DNA of 21,784 bases from positions 1-21,784 of the forward strand of contig CAZIRB010000029.1 of assembly GCA_964541695.1 (NCBI GenBank). The letters are read 5' to 3'. Both the position numbers and the translations under genes were made by a program. The stretch's first letter is position 1; each line of letters starts with the position of its first letter. The notes under the pieces were generated by a model. It saw only the letters and a list, made by a program, of their open reading frames with translations, was not told the DNA's origin and made no database searches. This document shows positions 12,711 through 21,302 of this stretch, one piece after another. This DNA is from CAZKGE01 sp964541695 (GTDB taxonomy: Bacteria; Bacillota; Clostridia; Christensenellales; CAG-138).

Positions 12711-14885
12711 ATGAATCCGCTGATCGCCGAGTTTGCGGAGCGGTATACGCCGGAGCAGACGGTGTCGTTCGAGCGCGCCGTTTCGTTTGCGACGTACGCG
12801 CACGGAAATCAGCTCCGCGAGTCGGGCGAGCCGTACATCTCGCACCCGCTCGCCGTGGCCAAGATCGTCATGGACATGGGCATGGACGCCGACAGCGTGA
12901 CGGCGGCCGTGCTGCACGACGTGGTCGAGGACTGCAAGGGCGTTACGATCGCGGACATCGAGTCGCAGTTCGGCAAGGAAGTCGCCATGCTGGTCGACGG
13001 CGTGACCAAGCTGACCATCTCCGGCAAGCAGACGTATATTACGAAAAAGCAGGAGCAGGCGGAGAACCTGCGGAAGCTGTTTTTAGCCATCGCGGCGGAC
13101 GTGCGTGTCGTCATCATCAAGCTGGCGGACAGGCTCCACAACATGCGCACGATCGCGTACTGCAACCCCGTCAAGCGCGCCAGGAAAGCGCGCGAGTCGC
13201 TCGAGGTGTACGCGCCGCTTGCGCACAGGTTCGGCATGGGCGCGCTCAAGGGCGAGCTCGAAGACCTCTCGTTTCAGTATCTGATGCCGGCCGAATACGA
13301 GGACATCAAGCGCCAGTTCGAGCAGCAGCAGAAGGAGCGCATGGCCGTGCTGGACGAGGCGATGCGCCGCATCAGCGCGCAGCTGCGCGAGGCTGGCATC
13401 AAGGCCAGCATCAGCGGGCGCCCAAAGCACCTGTACAGCGTCTATAAAAAGATGCAGCGCATCAACAGCACGATCAACGAGATCTACGACCTCATCGCTA
13501 TCCGCGTGATCGTCGAGTCGATCAACGACTGCTACGCCGCGCTCGGCGTCATCCACGCGAGCTGGAAGCCGCTGCCGGGGCGGTTCAAGGACTATATCGC
13601 GACCCCGAAGCCGAACATGTACCGCTCGCTGCACACGACGCTTCTGGCCGACAACGCCATCCCGTTCGAGGTGCAGATCCGCACGCAAGAGATGCACAAG
13701 ACCGCCGAGTACGGTATCGCGGCGCACTGGATGTACAAGGAGGGCCGCTCGATCCCGACGATACTGGACCGCAAGACAAGCTGGCTGCGGCAGATCGTCG
13801 AGGCGAAGGACACGACGGAGGACAGCCGCGAGTTTGTCGACAACATCCTCAAGGATTTCCTCGGCGAGTACGTGTTCGTGCTCACGCCGCGCGGCGAGAT
13901 CATCGACCTGCCCAAGGGCTCGACGCCGCTGGACTTTGCCTACCGCATCCACACGAACATCGGCCACCACTGCCAGCACGCCAAGGTGAACGGCTCGCTC
14001 GTGCGGCTCGATTACAAGCTCAAGACGAACGACGTGGTCGAGATCGTCACGTCGAACAGCCAGGCGGGGCCGAGCCGCGACTGGCTCAAGATCGTCAAGA
14101 CGCAGTCGGCAAGAAACAAGATCCGCCAGTGGTTTAAAAAGGAGAACCGCGACGAGAACCTCGCGCGCGGCCGCGAGCTGCTCGAGGAGAGCGCCAAGCG
14201 CCAGGGCAAGCAGCTCTCGACGCTGCTCAAGCCCGAATACTACAGCGAGGTGCTCAAGCGCTTCAACTTTTCGACGCTTGACGACCTGTATCTAGCCATC
14301 GGCTTTGGCGGCGTGTCCGCGGGGCAGGTGCTGCATAAGCTGCTCGACTACAAGGTCCGCGACGAAAAGCGCGAGGAGCTCGAGAACCGGCTGCTCGCCG
14401 CGCCGTCGCAGGACGAGGGCGAGAAGGCGCACATCCCCGTCAACGGCATCATCGTGCGCGGCGATCCCGGCATGGCGGTGCGCTTCGGCAACTGCTGTAA
14501 TCCGCTTCCCGGCGACGCGATCATCGGCTACATTACGCGCGGCCGCGGCGTGTCCGTGCACCGCGCGGACTGCCCGAACGCGGCGAACCTCTTTCTCGAG
14601 AAGGACCGAATCATCGAGGTCGAGTGGGCGATCAGCGCCAAAAGCTCGTTCAACGCGTCCGTGCAGATCCACGCCGAGGACCGGCCCGGCACATTGTCGG
14701 CGATCTCGGCGCTGCTCTCCGGCCTGAACATCAGCATCCAGAACATTTCCGGCAAACGGACCACGGAAGGCAAGTACCTCGTCGAGATGACGTTCGTGGT
14801 TACGAACGCGGAACAGCTCGACGTCATCATGAAGAATCTGCGGAAGCTGAAGTGCGTCAACGACGTGCACAGGATCAGCCGCTAG
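12711..14885 (+). CDS. rel: Bifunctional (p)ppGpp synthetase/hydrolase
   Basis: 724-residue Rel/SpoT-family enzyme that makes and degrades (p)ppGpp, the stringent-response alarmone, on starved ribosomes. The hydrolase HD domain is intact: H45, H69-D70 in HDVVED, and D140 in KLADRLHN. The synthetase domain has RPKHLYSVYKKM, YDLIAIRVI and RFKD (291-294). RxKD is typical of bifunctional enzymes rather than the ExDD of synthetase-only RelA. A TGS domain (about 385-446), a Cys-containing zinc-finger-like region (FGNCCNPLPGD) and a C-terminal ACT domain follow. ATG 12711 is preceded by GAGGGGAGGGG; an in-frame ATG at 12669 lies in the terminator hairpin. dtd starts 10 bases downstream. Confidence 0.96.
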   Translation: MNPLIAEFAERYTPEQTVSFERAVSFATYAHGNQLRESGEPYISHPLAVAKIVMDMGMDADSVTAAVLHDVVEDCKGVTIADIESQFGKEVAMLVDGVTKLTISGKQTYITKKQEQAENLRKLFLAIAADVRVVIIKLADRLHNMRTIAYCNPVKRARKARESLEVYAPLAHRFGMGALKGELEDLSFQYLMPAEYEDIKRQFEQQQKERMAVLDEAMRRISAQLREAGIKASISGRPKHLYSVYKKMQRINSTINEIYDLIAIRVIVESINDCYAALGVIHASWKPLPGRFKDYIATPKPNMYRSLHTTLLADNAIPFEVQIRTQEMHKTAEYGIAAHWMYKEGRSIPTILDRKTSWLRQIVEAKDTTEDSREFVDNILKDFLGEYVFVLTPRGEIIDLPKGSTPLDFAYRIHTNIGHHCQHAKVNGSLVRLDYKLKTNDVVEIVTSNSQAGPSRDWLKIVKTQSARNKIRQWFKKENRDENLARGRELLEESAKRQGKQLSTLLKPEYYSEVLKRFNFSTLDDLYLAIGFGGVSAGQVLHKLLDYKVRDEKREELENRLLAAPSQDEGEKAHIPVNGIIVRGDPGMAVRFGNCCNPLPGDAIIGYITRGRGVSVHRADCPNAANLFLEKDRIIEVEWAISAKSSFNASVQIHAEDRPGTLSAISALLSGLNISIQNISGKRTTEGKYLVEMTFVVTNAEQLDVIMKNLRKLKCVNDVHRISR

Positions 14886-14895
14886 GGGGCAACAT

Positions 14896-15342
14896 ATGCG
14901 GGCAGTCGTACAGCGCGTCAAATCCGCGTCCGTCACGGTCGACGGATATTGCGTCGGGGAGATTGGGCGGGGGCTCATGGTGCTCCTCGGCGTCGAGGAC
15001 GGCGATACCGAACTCGACGCGGAGTACATCGCGAACAAGCTTGTCGGCCTGCGCGTCTTCGACGACGACGCGGGCGTGCCGAACCGTTCGGTGGACGGGG
15101 TCGGCGGCAAAATCCTGCTCGTGTCGCAGTTTACGCTGCTCGGCGACGCGCGCCATGGCCGCAGGCCGAGCTATATCCGCGCCGCGCGGCCGGAGCTCGC
15201 CGTGCCGCTGTACGAAAGCTGCAAATCCAGGCTCGAGAAGCGCGTGCCGGTCGAGACCGGCGTGTTTCAGGCGGTCATGGACGTGCAGCTTGTCAACGAC
15301 GGGCCGTTTACGATACTGCTCGACAGCAAAAAGGGGTTTTAA
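14896..15342 (+). CDS. dtd: D-aminoacyl-tRNA deacylase
   Basis: Removes D-amino acids and misacylated glycine from tRNA, protecting translation. The 148-residue product is full length. It has the two Dtd signatures: SQFTL (77-81) and NDGPFT (134-139), the Gly-cisPro motif that makes substrate recognition chiral. MRAVVQRV at the N-terminus and ETGVFQAVMDVQLVNDG are also typical. ATG 14896 follows AGGGGG, which overlaps the rel stop region. The stop codon abuts the next GTG start with no gap. Pairing of dtd with rel is widespread in bacteria. Confidence 0.97.
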   Translation: MRAVVQRVKSASVTVDGYCVGEIGRGLMVLLGVEDGDTELDAEYIANKLVGLRVFDDDAGVPNRSVDGVGGKILLVSQFTLLGDARHGRRPSYIRAARPELAVPLYESCKSRLEKRVPVETGVFQAVMDVQLVNDGPFTILLDSKKGF

Positions 15343-15990
15343 GTGAAGCTGATACCGCTCGTCACCGGCATGCTCGCCGTGAATACGTATATCGTTGCGG
15401 CCGGGGACAGCGATACCTGTGCCGTGATCGACCCGGGAGACGCCGCGCCGGTGCTGGACGCGCTAGCGGAAAACGGCCTTGCCTGCACGCACATCCTGCT
15501 CACGCACGGCCATTTCGATCACATCGGCGGCGTCAAGAAGCTGCGCGAGAAGACCTGTGCTATGGTTTGCATCCACTCCGCGGACGCGGAGATGCTGAGT
15601 AGCAACCGCAAGAACCTCTCCGTGCTCACGGGCGACCTGCTCGAGCCGTTCGAGGCGGACCGGCTGCTCACGGACGGCGACACGATCGAGGCCGGCGGCC
15701 TGCGGCTTGCCGTGCTGCACACGCCCGGGCATTCGCCGGGCGGCGTGTGCTACGTCGTGGACGGCGGGAACGTAATCTTCTGCGGCGACACGGTGTTTTT
15801 CGAGGGCGCGGGGCGGACGGACTTCCCGGGCGCGAGCCAGAGCGGGCTGTACCGTTCGATTGCGGACAGGCTGTTCGCGCTGCCGCTCGACGATGCGGTT
15901 CTGTACCCCGGCCACGACGAGCCGACCACGCTTAGGCACGAACGCGCGCACAACCCGCTATATCTGCTGGGAAAAAGGCTGAATTGGTAA
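15343..15990 (+). CDS. MBL-fold metal-dependent hydrolase, glyoxalase II-like
   Basis: 215-residue metallo-beta-lactamase-fold hydrolase. The zinc motif is THGHFDH (54-60), followed by HTPGHSPG, FCGDTVF and YPGHDEPTT, which supply the remaining ligands. It belongs to the small YcbL/YqgX-like group related to hydroxyacylglutathione hydrolase. Clostridia generally lack glutathione, so glyoxalase II activity is doubtful and the substrate is unknown. The start is GTG 15343, directly after the dtd stop, with AAGGGG upstream. It overlaps hemZ by 7 bases. The dtd-MBL-hemZ order recurs in Clostridia. Confidence 0.9.
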   Translation: MKLIPLVTGMLAVNTYIVAAGDSDTCAVIDPGDAAPVLDALAENGLACTHILLTHGHFDHIGGVKKLREKTCAMVCIHSADAEMLSSNRKNLSVLTGDLLEPFEADRLLTDGDTIEAGGLRLAVLHTPGHSPGGVCYVVDGGNVIFCGDTVFFEGAGRTDFPGASQSGLYRSIADRLFALPLDDAVLYPGHDEPTTLRHERAHNPLYLLGKRLNW

Positions 15991-17489
15991 CCGTCTACAC
16001 GAACAAACCCGAATACAGAAACGACATCGCCGAGGAGCTTCGCCTGTTCCTCGGCAATGTTTCCGTCGCGTTTGCCGAGGACGAGGCCGCGGCCGGGCCG
16101 GATGGCTTTTGCATTCTTTCGGACACGGGCGGCGGGCGCACCGAGGCGGCCGCGCGCGCGGTTTCCGGCGGTCAAAGCGCGTCCGCCTCATTCGAGCTGC
16201 CCGACGACTCGAAGCTCGTTCGCAAGCGCCTCGAGAAGCGCGCGCTCAAGATTGCGGCGTTCCGGCTGTTTCGGCAGCTGTACGGCACACCGACGCCCTG
16301 GGGCTCGCTGACCGGCATCCGGCCGACGAAGCTGTTTCGCGAGCTGACCGAAACCGGCGGCGAAGCGGCTGCGCGCGAATCGTTTCTGCATACGTTCGAC
16401 GTGTCTCCGGAGAAAACCGAGCTGGCCGAGGCCATCTGCCGCGCGCAGCGGCCGATCGTCGGCAGCGTGGCAAATAACGACGTCGATGTGTACGTCCACA
16501 TTCCGTTCTGCCGCTCGCGCTGCCTGTACTGCTCGTTCGGCACCGTGGCGTCCGAGAACGAGGCCGCGTTCGAGCCGTATCTCGCCGCGCTCCATCGTGA
16601 CATCGCCGCGGGCGGCGAGCTTATGCGAAGAAGCGGCCTGCATGTGCGCGCGACGTATTTCGGCGGCGGCACGCCGAGCGTGCTGTCGGAGCGGCAGCTC
16701 GCGGCGCTGCTCACCTGCGTGCTGGACGCGTACGGCACGTTCGGGACCGAGTGTACGTTCGAGGCGGGCCGGCCGGACACGATCACGCCGGGGAAGCTCG
16801 CGGTGCTGTGCGCGTTCGGCGTCGGCCGCGTCTCGGTCAACCCGCAGACGATGAACGACGACACATTGCGCCGCGTCGGCCGGTTGCACACGGCTTCGGA
16901 CGTGGCCGCGGCGTACGAACTGGCGCGCAAAAGCGGTTTTTCGACCGTCAATATGGACGTGATCGCGGGTCTGCCGGGCGAGACCGCCGAGGACATGGCG
17001 CATACGCTCGAGCGGATTTGTGCCCTCGCGCCGGATAATCTTACGGTGCACACGCTCGCGGTGAAGCGCTCGTCGCGCCTGCACGAGCGTCTGGACGAAT
17101 ACGCGCTGCCCGCGGCGGACGAGGCGGAACGCATGGTGCGGCTGGGCGCCGAGTATGCCGATAAGATGGGACTTGCTCCCTATTATCTGTACCGGCAGAA
17201 GTACATGCAGGGCAACCTCGAGAACGTCGGCTACGCGCGGGCAAACGCCACCTGCGTCTACAACGTCGACATGATGGAGGAGCTCGTCGGCATCCTCGCG
17301 CACGGCGCGCATGGAATCAGCAAGCGCGTGTTCGGCGGCGAGAACCGCATCGAACGGCTGCCGAACCCCAAGGACATCCCGACTTACATAAGCAAACTCC
17401 CCGCGCTGATCGAGGCGAAGGACCGGCTGTTCGGGCAGGCCCGTTATAATGCGGATACCCGGTGCATGCCCGGCGGTCCGCCTCCGTGA
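15984..17489 (+). CDS. hemZ: Oxygen-independent coproporphyrinogen III oxidase-like HemZ
   Basis: 501-residue radical SAM protein. The 4Fe-4S ligands are C176, C180 and C183 in PFCRSRCLYC, preceded by YVHI as in HemN-type enzymes. The HemZ-specific N-terminal extension holds WGSLTGIRPTKL. The C-terminal motif YLYRQKYMQGNLENVGYA also fits HemZ. The expected reaction is anaerobic decarboxylation of coproporphyrinogen III, but activity is unproven for many clostridial members and no other haem gene is nearby. The start is TTG 15984, overlapping the MBL gene, with AAAAAGG upstream. The final residues past ARYN look like a short unconserved extension. Confidence 0.9.
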   Translation: MVTVYTNKPEYRNDIAEELRLFLGNVSVAFAEDEAAAGPDGFCILSDTGGGRTEAAARAVSGGQSASASFELPDDSKLVRKRLEKRALKIAAFRLFRQLYGTPTPWGSLTGIRPTKLFRELTETGGEAAARESFLHTFDVSPEKTELAEAICRAQRPIVGSVANNDVDVYVHIPFCRSRCLYCSFGTVASENEAAFEPYLAALHRDIAAGGELMRRSGLHVRATYFGGGTPSVLSERQLAALLTCVLDAYGTFGTECTFEAGRPDTITPGKLAVLCAFGVGRVSVNPQTMNDDTLRRVGRLHTASDVAAAYELARKSGFSTVNMDVIAGLPGETAEDMAHTLERICALAPDNLTVHTLAVKRSSRLHERLDEYALPAADEAERMVRLGAEYADKMGLAPYYLYRQKYMQGNLENVGYARANATCVYNVDMMEELVGILAHGAHGISKRVFGGENRIERLPNPKDIPTYISKLPALIEAKDRLFGQARYNADTRCMPGGPPP

Positions 17490-17509
17490 GGAATTATCGC
17501 GAATTGCGA

Positions 17510-17538
17510 TTGACATTCCCAAACCCCGTGCGTATAAT
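17510..17538 (+). promoter_or_regulatory. Consensus sigma-A promoter for hisS-aspS
   Basis: A perfect TTGACA (17510-17515) and a perfect TATAAT (17533-17538) are separated by 17 bases. This is the strongest promoter in the window. The predicted transcript starts near 17545, at the base of the T-box stem I. A short palindrome, ATCGC-GAATT-GCGAT (17496-17510), abuts the -35. Confidence 0.92.
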
Positions 17539-17544
17539 GTTTGG

Positions 17545-17791
17545 AAAGGTTACGACCGGGACAGTAGCTTCCGATTTTTGCAAGACCAGAGAGCGCGGCG
17601 GCAGGCTGAAAGCCGCGCTTGCGAAAAGGAATGCGAACGGCACCCGCGAACCGCGCCGCTGAGACAAAAGGGTAAGCGGCGACGCTGCTCCGGCGTTATC
17701 GGAAACCGAGTGGGGCAGCCGACTTTGGCTGTTCAATCAGGGTGGCACCGCGGGTTTCCCGTCCCTCATCAGGATCGGAACCTGCTTTTTT
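17545..17791 (+). promoter_or_regulatory. T-box riboswitch leader of hisS-aspS
   Basis: tRNA-sensing leader that senses the charging state of a tRNA. The stem I base pairs GGTT (17548-17551) with AACC (17649-17652), and CGGG (17557-17560) with CCCG (17643-17646). The specifier loop has AGTA (17563-17566) opposite GAACGGCA (17635-17642). AGAGAG (17588-17593) and GGCTGAAAGCC (17604-17614) form the distal stem I motifs. Stem II is GCCGCT/AGCGGC (17655-17660/17675-17680). The T-box AGGGTGGCACCGCGG (17739-17753) begins the antiterminator, pairing AGGG with CCCT (17763-17766) and CGGG with CCCG. The competing terminator follows. The cognate tRNA is ambiguous: His by gene order, with a CAC in the specifier loop, but the bulge reads TGGC. 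Confidence 0.93.
17750..17791 (+). terminator. T-box regulated terminator
   Basis: GCGGGTT (17750-17756) pairs with AACCTGC (17779-17785), with one G-U pair, extended inside by CC/GG. It is followed by six T residues (17786-17791). It shares 17750-17766 with the antiterminator, so the two folds exclude each other, as expected of a transcriptional T-box. Confidence 0.88.
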
Positions 17792-17817
17792 ATTGATACG
17801 CAAGGAGGGAACCGCGC

Positions 17818-19083
17818 ATGGCATTGCAGGCGCCGAAGGGCACGAAGGACGTGCTGCCGGGCGAAAGCTACCGTTGGCAGTATCTGGAGGCGGCGATCCG
17901 CTCGATCGCGGCAAAGTACGGCTTTTTGGAGGTGCGCACGCCCGTTTTCGAGCATACCGAGGTCTTTTTGCGCGGCATCGGCGACACGACGGACGTCGTG
18001 CAGAAGGAGATGTACACGTTCGAGGACAAGGGCGGACGTTCGGTCACGCTCAAGCCGGAGGGGACCGCGGGCGTGGTGCGCATGTTCATTGAAAACGCAC
18101 TGTTTAACGAGCCGCAGCCGGTCAAAGCGTACTACCTCTCCACGCCGGTGTTCCGCTACGAGCGGCCGCAGGCGGGGCGGCTGCGCGAGCACCACCAGTT
18201 CGGTATTGAGCTGTTCGGTTCGCCGCTTCCGACCGCGGACGCGGAGTGCATCCTGCTCGCGCTCGAGCTGTTCGGCACGCTCGGCTGCACGAGTCTGACC
18301 GTCTGCCTCAACAACATCGGCTGCCCGGTCTGCCGCAAGACCTACCAGTCCGCGCTGCGGGAATACCTTGCGGATAATTACGACGCGCTGTGCGACACCT
18401 GCAAGATGCGCTACGAGAAGAACCCGCTGCGCATACTGGACTGCAAAACGCCGTTCTGCGGCGAGATCGCCAGGGGCGCGCCGCTGATTACGGACTACGT
18501 CTGCGACGACTGCAAGGCGCATTTTGGCGCGCTGACCGGTCTGCTCGACGCATTGAACGTCTCGTACTGCGTCGTTCCGACGCTCGTGCGCGGGCTGGAC
18601 TACTACACGCGCACGGTGTTTGAGATCGTGTCGGACTGCATCGGCGCGCAGGGTACGGTCTGCGGCGGCGGCCGCTACGACAACCTTGTCGAGCAGCTCG
18701 GCGGGCCGAAGACCCCCGCCGTCGGCTTTGGCCTCGGCATGGAGCGGCTGCTGCTGTTGCTCGACCAGCTCGGCCGGACGGTGCCCGCATTAAAACCCTG
18801 CGACCTGTACATCGCGTCGATCGGGGCGGAGGCGGCCAAGCAGGCGTTCCTGCTTGCGCACGAGCTGCGGGGCAGGGGCGCGTTCGTTTTGACCGACCAG
18901 GTCGGCCGCAGCGCGAAGGCGCAGTTTAAATACGCGGATAAGCTCGGCGCGCGGAACGTCCTCACGATCGGCGACACGGAACTTGCCGACAAAAAAGCGA
19001 ACATAAAGCGGCTTGCCGACGGGCGGGAGACCCCCGTCGCGCTGGACGCGGATACGGTTTATAAAGCGATATTGGAGGAATAG
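17818..19083 (+). CDS. hisS: Histidine--tRNA ligase
   Basis: Class II synthetase that charges tRNA(His). The 421-residue product has motif 1 near EVRTPVFEHTEVF and motif 2 around FRYERPQAGRLREHHQFG. The HisRS-specific signatures are LVRGLDYYTRTVFE (from 256) and GGGRYD (283-288). The C-terminal anticodon-binding domain starts near 305-320. The insertion domain carries four cysteine pairs (169/172, 192/195, 209/214, 229/232), a cysteine-rich insert common in Firmicutes HisRS that may bind zinc. ATG 17818 has AAGGAGGG upstream and lies 26 bases after the T-box terminator. aspS follows three bases after the stop. Confidence 0.97.
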   Translation: MALQAPKGTKDVLPGESYRWQYLEAAIRSIAAKYGFLEVRTPVFEHTEVFLRGIGDTTDVVQKEMYTFEDKGGRSVTLKPEGTAGVVRMFIENALFNEPQPVKAYYLSTPVFRYERPQAGRLREHHQFGIELFGSPLPTADAECILLALELFGTLGCTSLTVCLNNIGCPVCRKTYQSALREYLADNYDALCDTCKMRYEKNPLRILDCKTPFCGEIARGAPLITDYVCDDCKAHFGALTGLLDALNVSYCVVPTLVRGLDYYTRTVFEIVSDCIGAQGTVCGGGRYDNLVEQLGGPKTPAVGFGLGMERLLLLLDQLGRTVPALKPCDLYIASIGAEAAKQAFLLAHELRGRGAFVLTDQVGRSAKAQFKYADKLGARNVLTIGDTELADKKANIKRLADGRETPVALDADTVYKAILEE

Positions 19084-19086
19084 GAT

Positions 19087-20883
19087 ATGGGAGACCTGCT
19101 TGGCGGCTGGAAGCGCACATGCTACTGCGCGGAGCTAGTGGAGAAAGACGTCGGAAAAACCGTGACACTGATGGGCTGGACGAACGTGCGCCGCGACCTA
19201 GGCGCGCTCGTGTTCGTGCAGCTTCGCGACCGAACGGGGATCATGCAGGTCGTGTTCGATTCGGGCACGCTGCCGGAGGCGGATTTTGCGCGCGCGTGCA
19301 CGATCCGCTCGGAGTATGTGCTCGCGGTGCGCGGCGAATTGGTCAAGCGCACCGGCAGCATGGTGAACCCGAACATGAAGACGGGCGCGCTCGAGGTGCG
19401 CGTTTCGGAGTTTAAGATCCTGAGCAAGAGCGAGACGCCGCCGATCGATGTCGAGGACGAGTGCAAGTCCAGCGAGGCGCTGCGGCTTAAGTACCGCTAT
19501 CTCGACCTGCGCCGCCCCGTGATGCAGAAAAACCTGATGATGCGGCACAGGATCGCGCTGTGCACGCGCAAATACTTTGCCGACAACGGCTTCCTCGATA
19601 TCGAGACGCCGATGCTGACCAAGTCCACGCCCGAGGGCGCGCGCGACTATCTCGTGCCGAGCCGCGTGCATCCGGGCAAGTTCTATGCGCTGCCGCAGAG
19701 CCCGCAGCTGTTCAAACAGCTTCTGATGCTCTCGGGCTACGACCGGTACATGCAGATTGCGCGCTGTTTCCGGGACGAGGACCTGCGCGCCGACCGCCAG
19801 CCGGACTTTACGCAGATCGACATCGAGATGTCGTTCGTCGACGCCGACGACGTGATGGCGGTCAACGAGGGCTTTTTACAGACGCTGTTTGCCGAGACGC
19901 TGGACGTGGACATAAAGCTCCCGCTGCCGCGCCTGACCTGGGCGGAGGCGATGGAGCGCTACGGTTCCGACAAGCCGGACACGCGCTTCGGCCTCGAGCT
20001 CGTTAACGTCAGCGAACAGGTCAAAGGCTGCGGCTTCTCCGTGTTTGAAGGTGCGGTGACAGAGGGCGGCTCCGTGCGCGCGCTCGTCGTGCCGGGCGGC
20101 AGCGAACGGTTTTCGCGCAAGGAGATCGATTCACTTGCCGACGTGGTCAAGACCTACCGCGCCAAGGGACTGGCCTGGATCAACTATAAAGCCGACGGCG
20201 TGCAGTCGCCGTTTGCCAAGTTTATGGGTGAGGAGAGCTTCGCCGCGCTGGTTAAGCGCCTCGGCATGAAGGAGGGCGACATCGCGTTCTTCGTCGCGGA
20301 CAAGGACGAGACGGTGTTCGCGGCGCTGGGCGCGCTGCGACTGCATCTTGGCAACAAGCTCGGCCTGATCGACCCGGGCAAGTACAATCTGCTTTGGGTC
20401 ACGGAGTTCCCGCTGCTTGAATGGAACGAGGAGAACAGCCGCTTCGTCGCCATGCACCATCCGTTCACAAGCCCCATGGACGAGGACCTGGCGCTGCTCG
20501 ACACGGACCCCGCCAAAGTCCGCGCCAAGGCGTACGACATCGTGCTCAACGGCGTCGAGATCGGCGGCGGCTCGATCCGTATCCATTCGCAGGAGCTGCA
20601 GGAGAAGATGTTCTCCGTGCTCGGCTTTACGAAGGAGGAGTCGTGGAACCGCTTCGGCTTTTTGCTCGACGCGTTCCGCTTCGGCCCGCCGCCGCACGGC
20701 GGACTGGCGTACGGCCTCGACCGCATAGCGATGCTGATCTGCGGCTGCGGGAGCATCCGCGACGTGATCGCGTTCCCGAAGGTGCAAAACGCGTCCTGTC
20801 CGCTGACGGGCGCGCCGGACACCGTGGACGCAAAACAGCTTGCCGAGCTGCACATTGCGTGCACCGAGGTGGAAAAGCCGTGA
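19087..20883 (+). CDS. aspS: Aspartate--tRNA ligase, bacterial type
   Basis: Class II synthetase charging tRNA(Asp). The 598-residue product has the N-terminal OB anticodon-binding domain (GWTNVRRDLGALVF), motif 1 (about 172-185), and motif 2 (CFRDEDLRADRQPDFTQID, 227-245). The bacterial GAD insertion covers about 285-420, and motif 3 is GLAYGLDR (539-546). L38 in RRDLG is the position where, as I recall, discriminating enzymes such as E. coli AspRS have Leu and non-discriminating ones often His. This hints at a tRNA(Asp)-specific enzyme but is not proof. ATG 19087 follows GGAGG by eight bases. Its stop overlaps the next start codon. Confidence 0.97.
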   Translation: MGDLLGGWKRTCYCAELVEKDVGKTVTLMGWTNVRRDLGALVFVQLRDRTGIMQVVFDSGTLPEADFARACTIRSEYVLAVRGELVKRTGSMVNPNMKTGALEVRVSEFKILSKSETPPIDVEDECKSSEALRLKYRYLDLRRPVMQKNLMMRHRIALCTRKYFADNGFLDIETPMLTKSTPEGARDYLVPSRVHPGKFYALPQSPQLFKQLLMLSGYDRYMQIARCFRDEDLRADRQPDFTQIDIEMSFVDADDVMAVNEGFLQTLFAETLDVDIKLPLPRLTWAEAMERYGSDKPDTRFGLELVNVSEQVKGCGFSVFEGAVTEGGSVRALVVPGGSERFSRKEIDSLADVVKTYRAKGLAWINYKADGVQSPFAKFMGEESFAALVKRLGMKEGDIAFFVADKDETVFAALGALRLHLGNKLGLIDPGKYNLLWVTEFPLLEWNEENSRFVAMHHPFTSPMDEDLALLDTDPAKVRAKAYDIVLNGVEIGGGSIRIHSQELQEKMFSVLGFTKEESWNRFGFLLDAFRFGPPPHGGLAYGLDRIAMLICGCGSIRDVIAFPKVQNASCPLTGAPDTVDAKQLAELHIACTEVEKP

Positions 20884-21299
20884 CGGAGCCGGGCGCGCAC
20901 ATCGGACGCGTCGTTTCGGTCGAGGGCGCGGAGGCGGTCGTAAGGTTTGCGCGCGGCATGGCCTGCGCGCACTGCGGCGCCTGCCTGACGCTCTCCGACG
21001 GGAACATGGAGACGCGCGTGAAAAACACGCTTTCGGCCGCCGTTGGAGATCATGTCGAGGTGCGCCTTGCGGCAAACCGCGTCGTGTCCGCGACGCTGCT
21101 TGCCTACGGCGTGCCGCTTGTCGCGCTGCTAGCCGGCCTTGCCGTCGGCAGCCGTATTTCGGACATTGCCGCGATGGGGCTGGGGCTTTTATTCTGCGCG
21201 ATCGCGTATCTTGTGCTGCACCTTCTGGAGCGGCGCTGGAAAGAACGCGAGACGTACCGGCCCACGATGATTCGTGTGCTGACGAACGAGGAGGAATAA
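20880..21299 (+). CDS. RseC/SoxR-reducing-complex-like membrane protein
   Basis: 139-residue protein starting at GTG 20880, which overlaps the aspS stop as GTGA. The N-terminal cytosolic part has an OB-like strand pattern (HIGRVVSVEGAEAVVRF) and a cysteine motif CAHCGAC (C29, C32, C35). Two hydrophobic helices follow, about residues 68-90 and 95-118, ending with a basic tail. This is the layout of the RseC/MucC family. In enterobacteria RseC works with RpoE and SoxR systems; in Clostridia such proteins often sit near Rnf or redox genes. Here it lies between aspS and a thioredoxin gene, which suggests a redox role. The assignment is to family level only. Confidence 0.82.
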   Translation: MTEPGAHIGRVVSVEGAEAVVRFARGMACAHCGACLTLSDGNMETRVKNTLSAAVGDHVEVRLAANRVVSATLLAYGVPLVALLAGLAVGSRISDIAAMGLGLLFCAIAYLVLHLLERRWKERETYRPTMIRVLTNEEE

Positions 21300-21302
21300 C
21301 GC

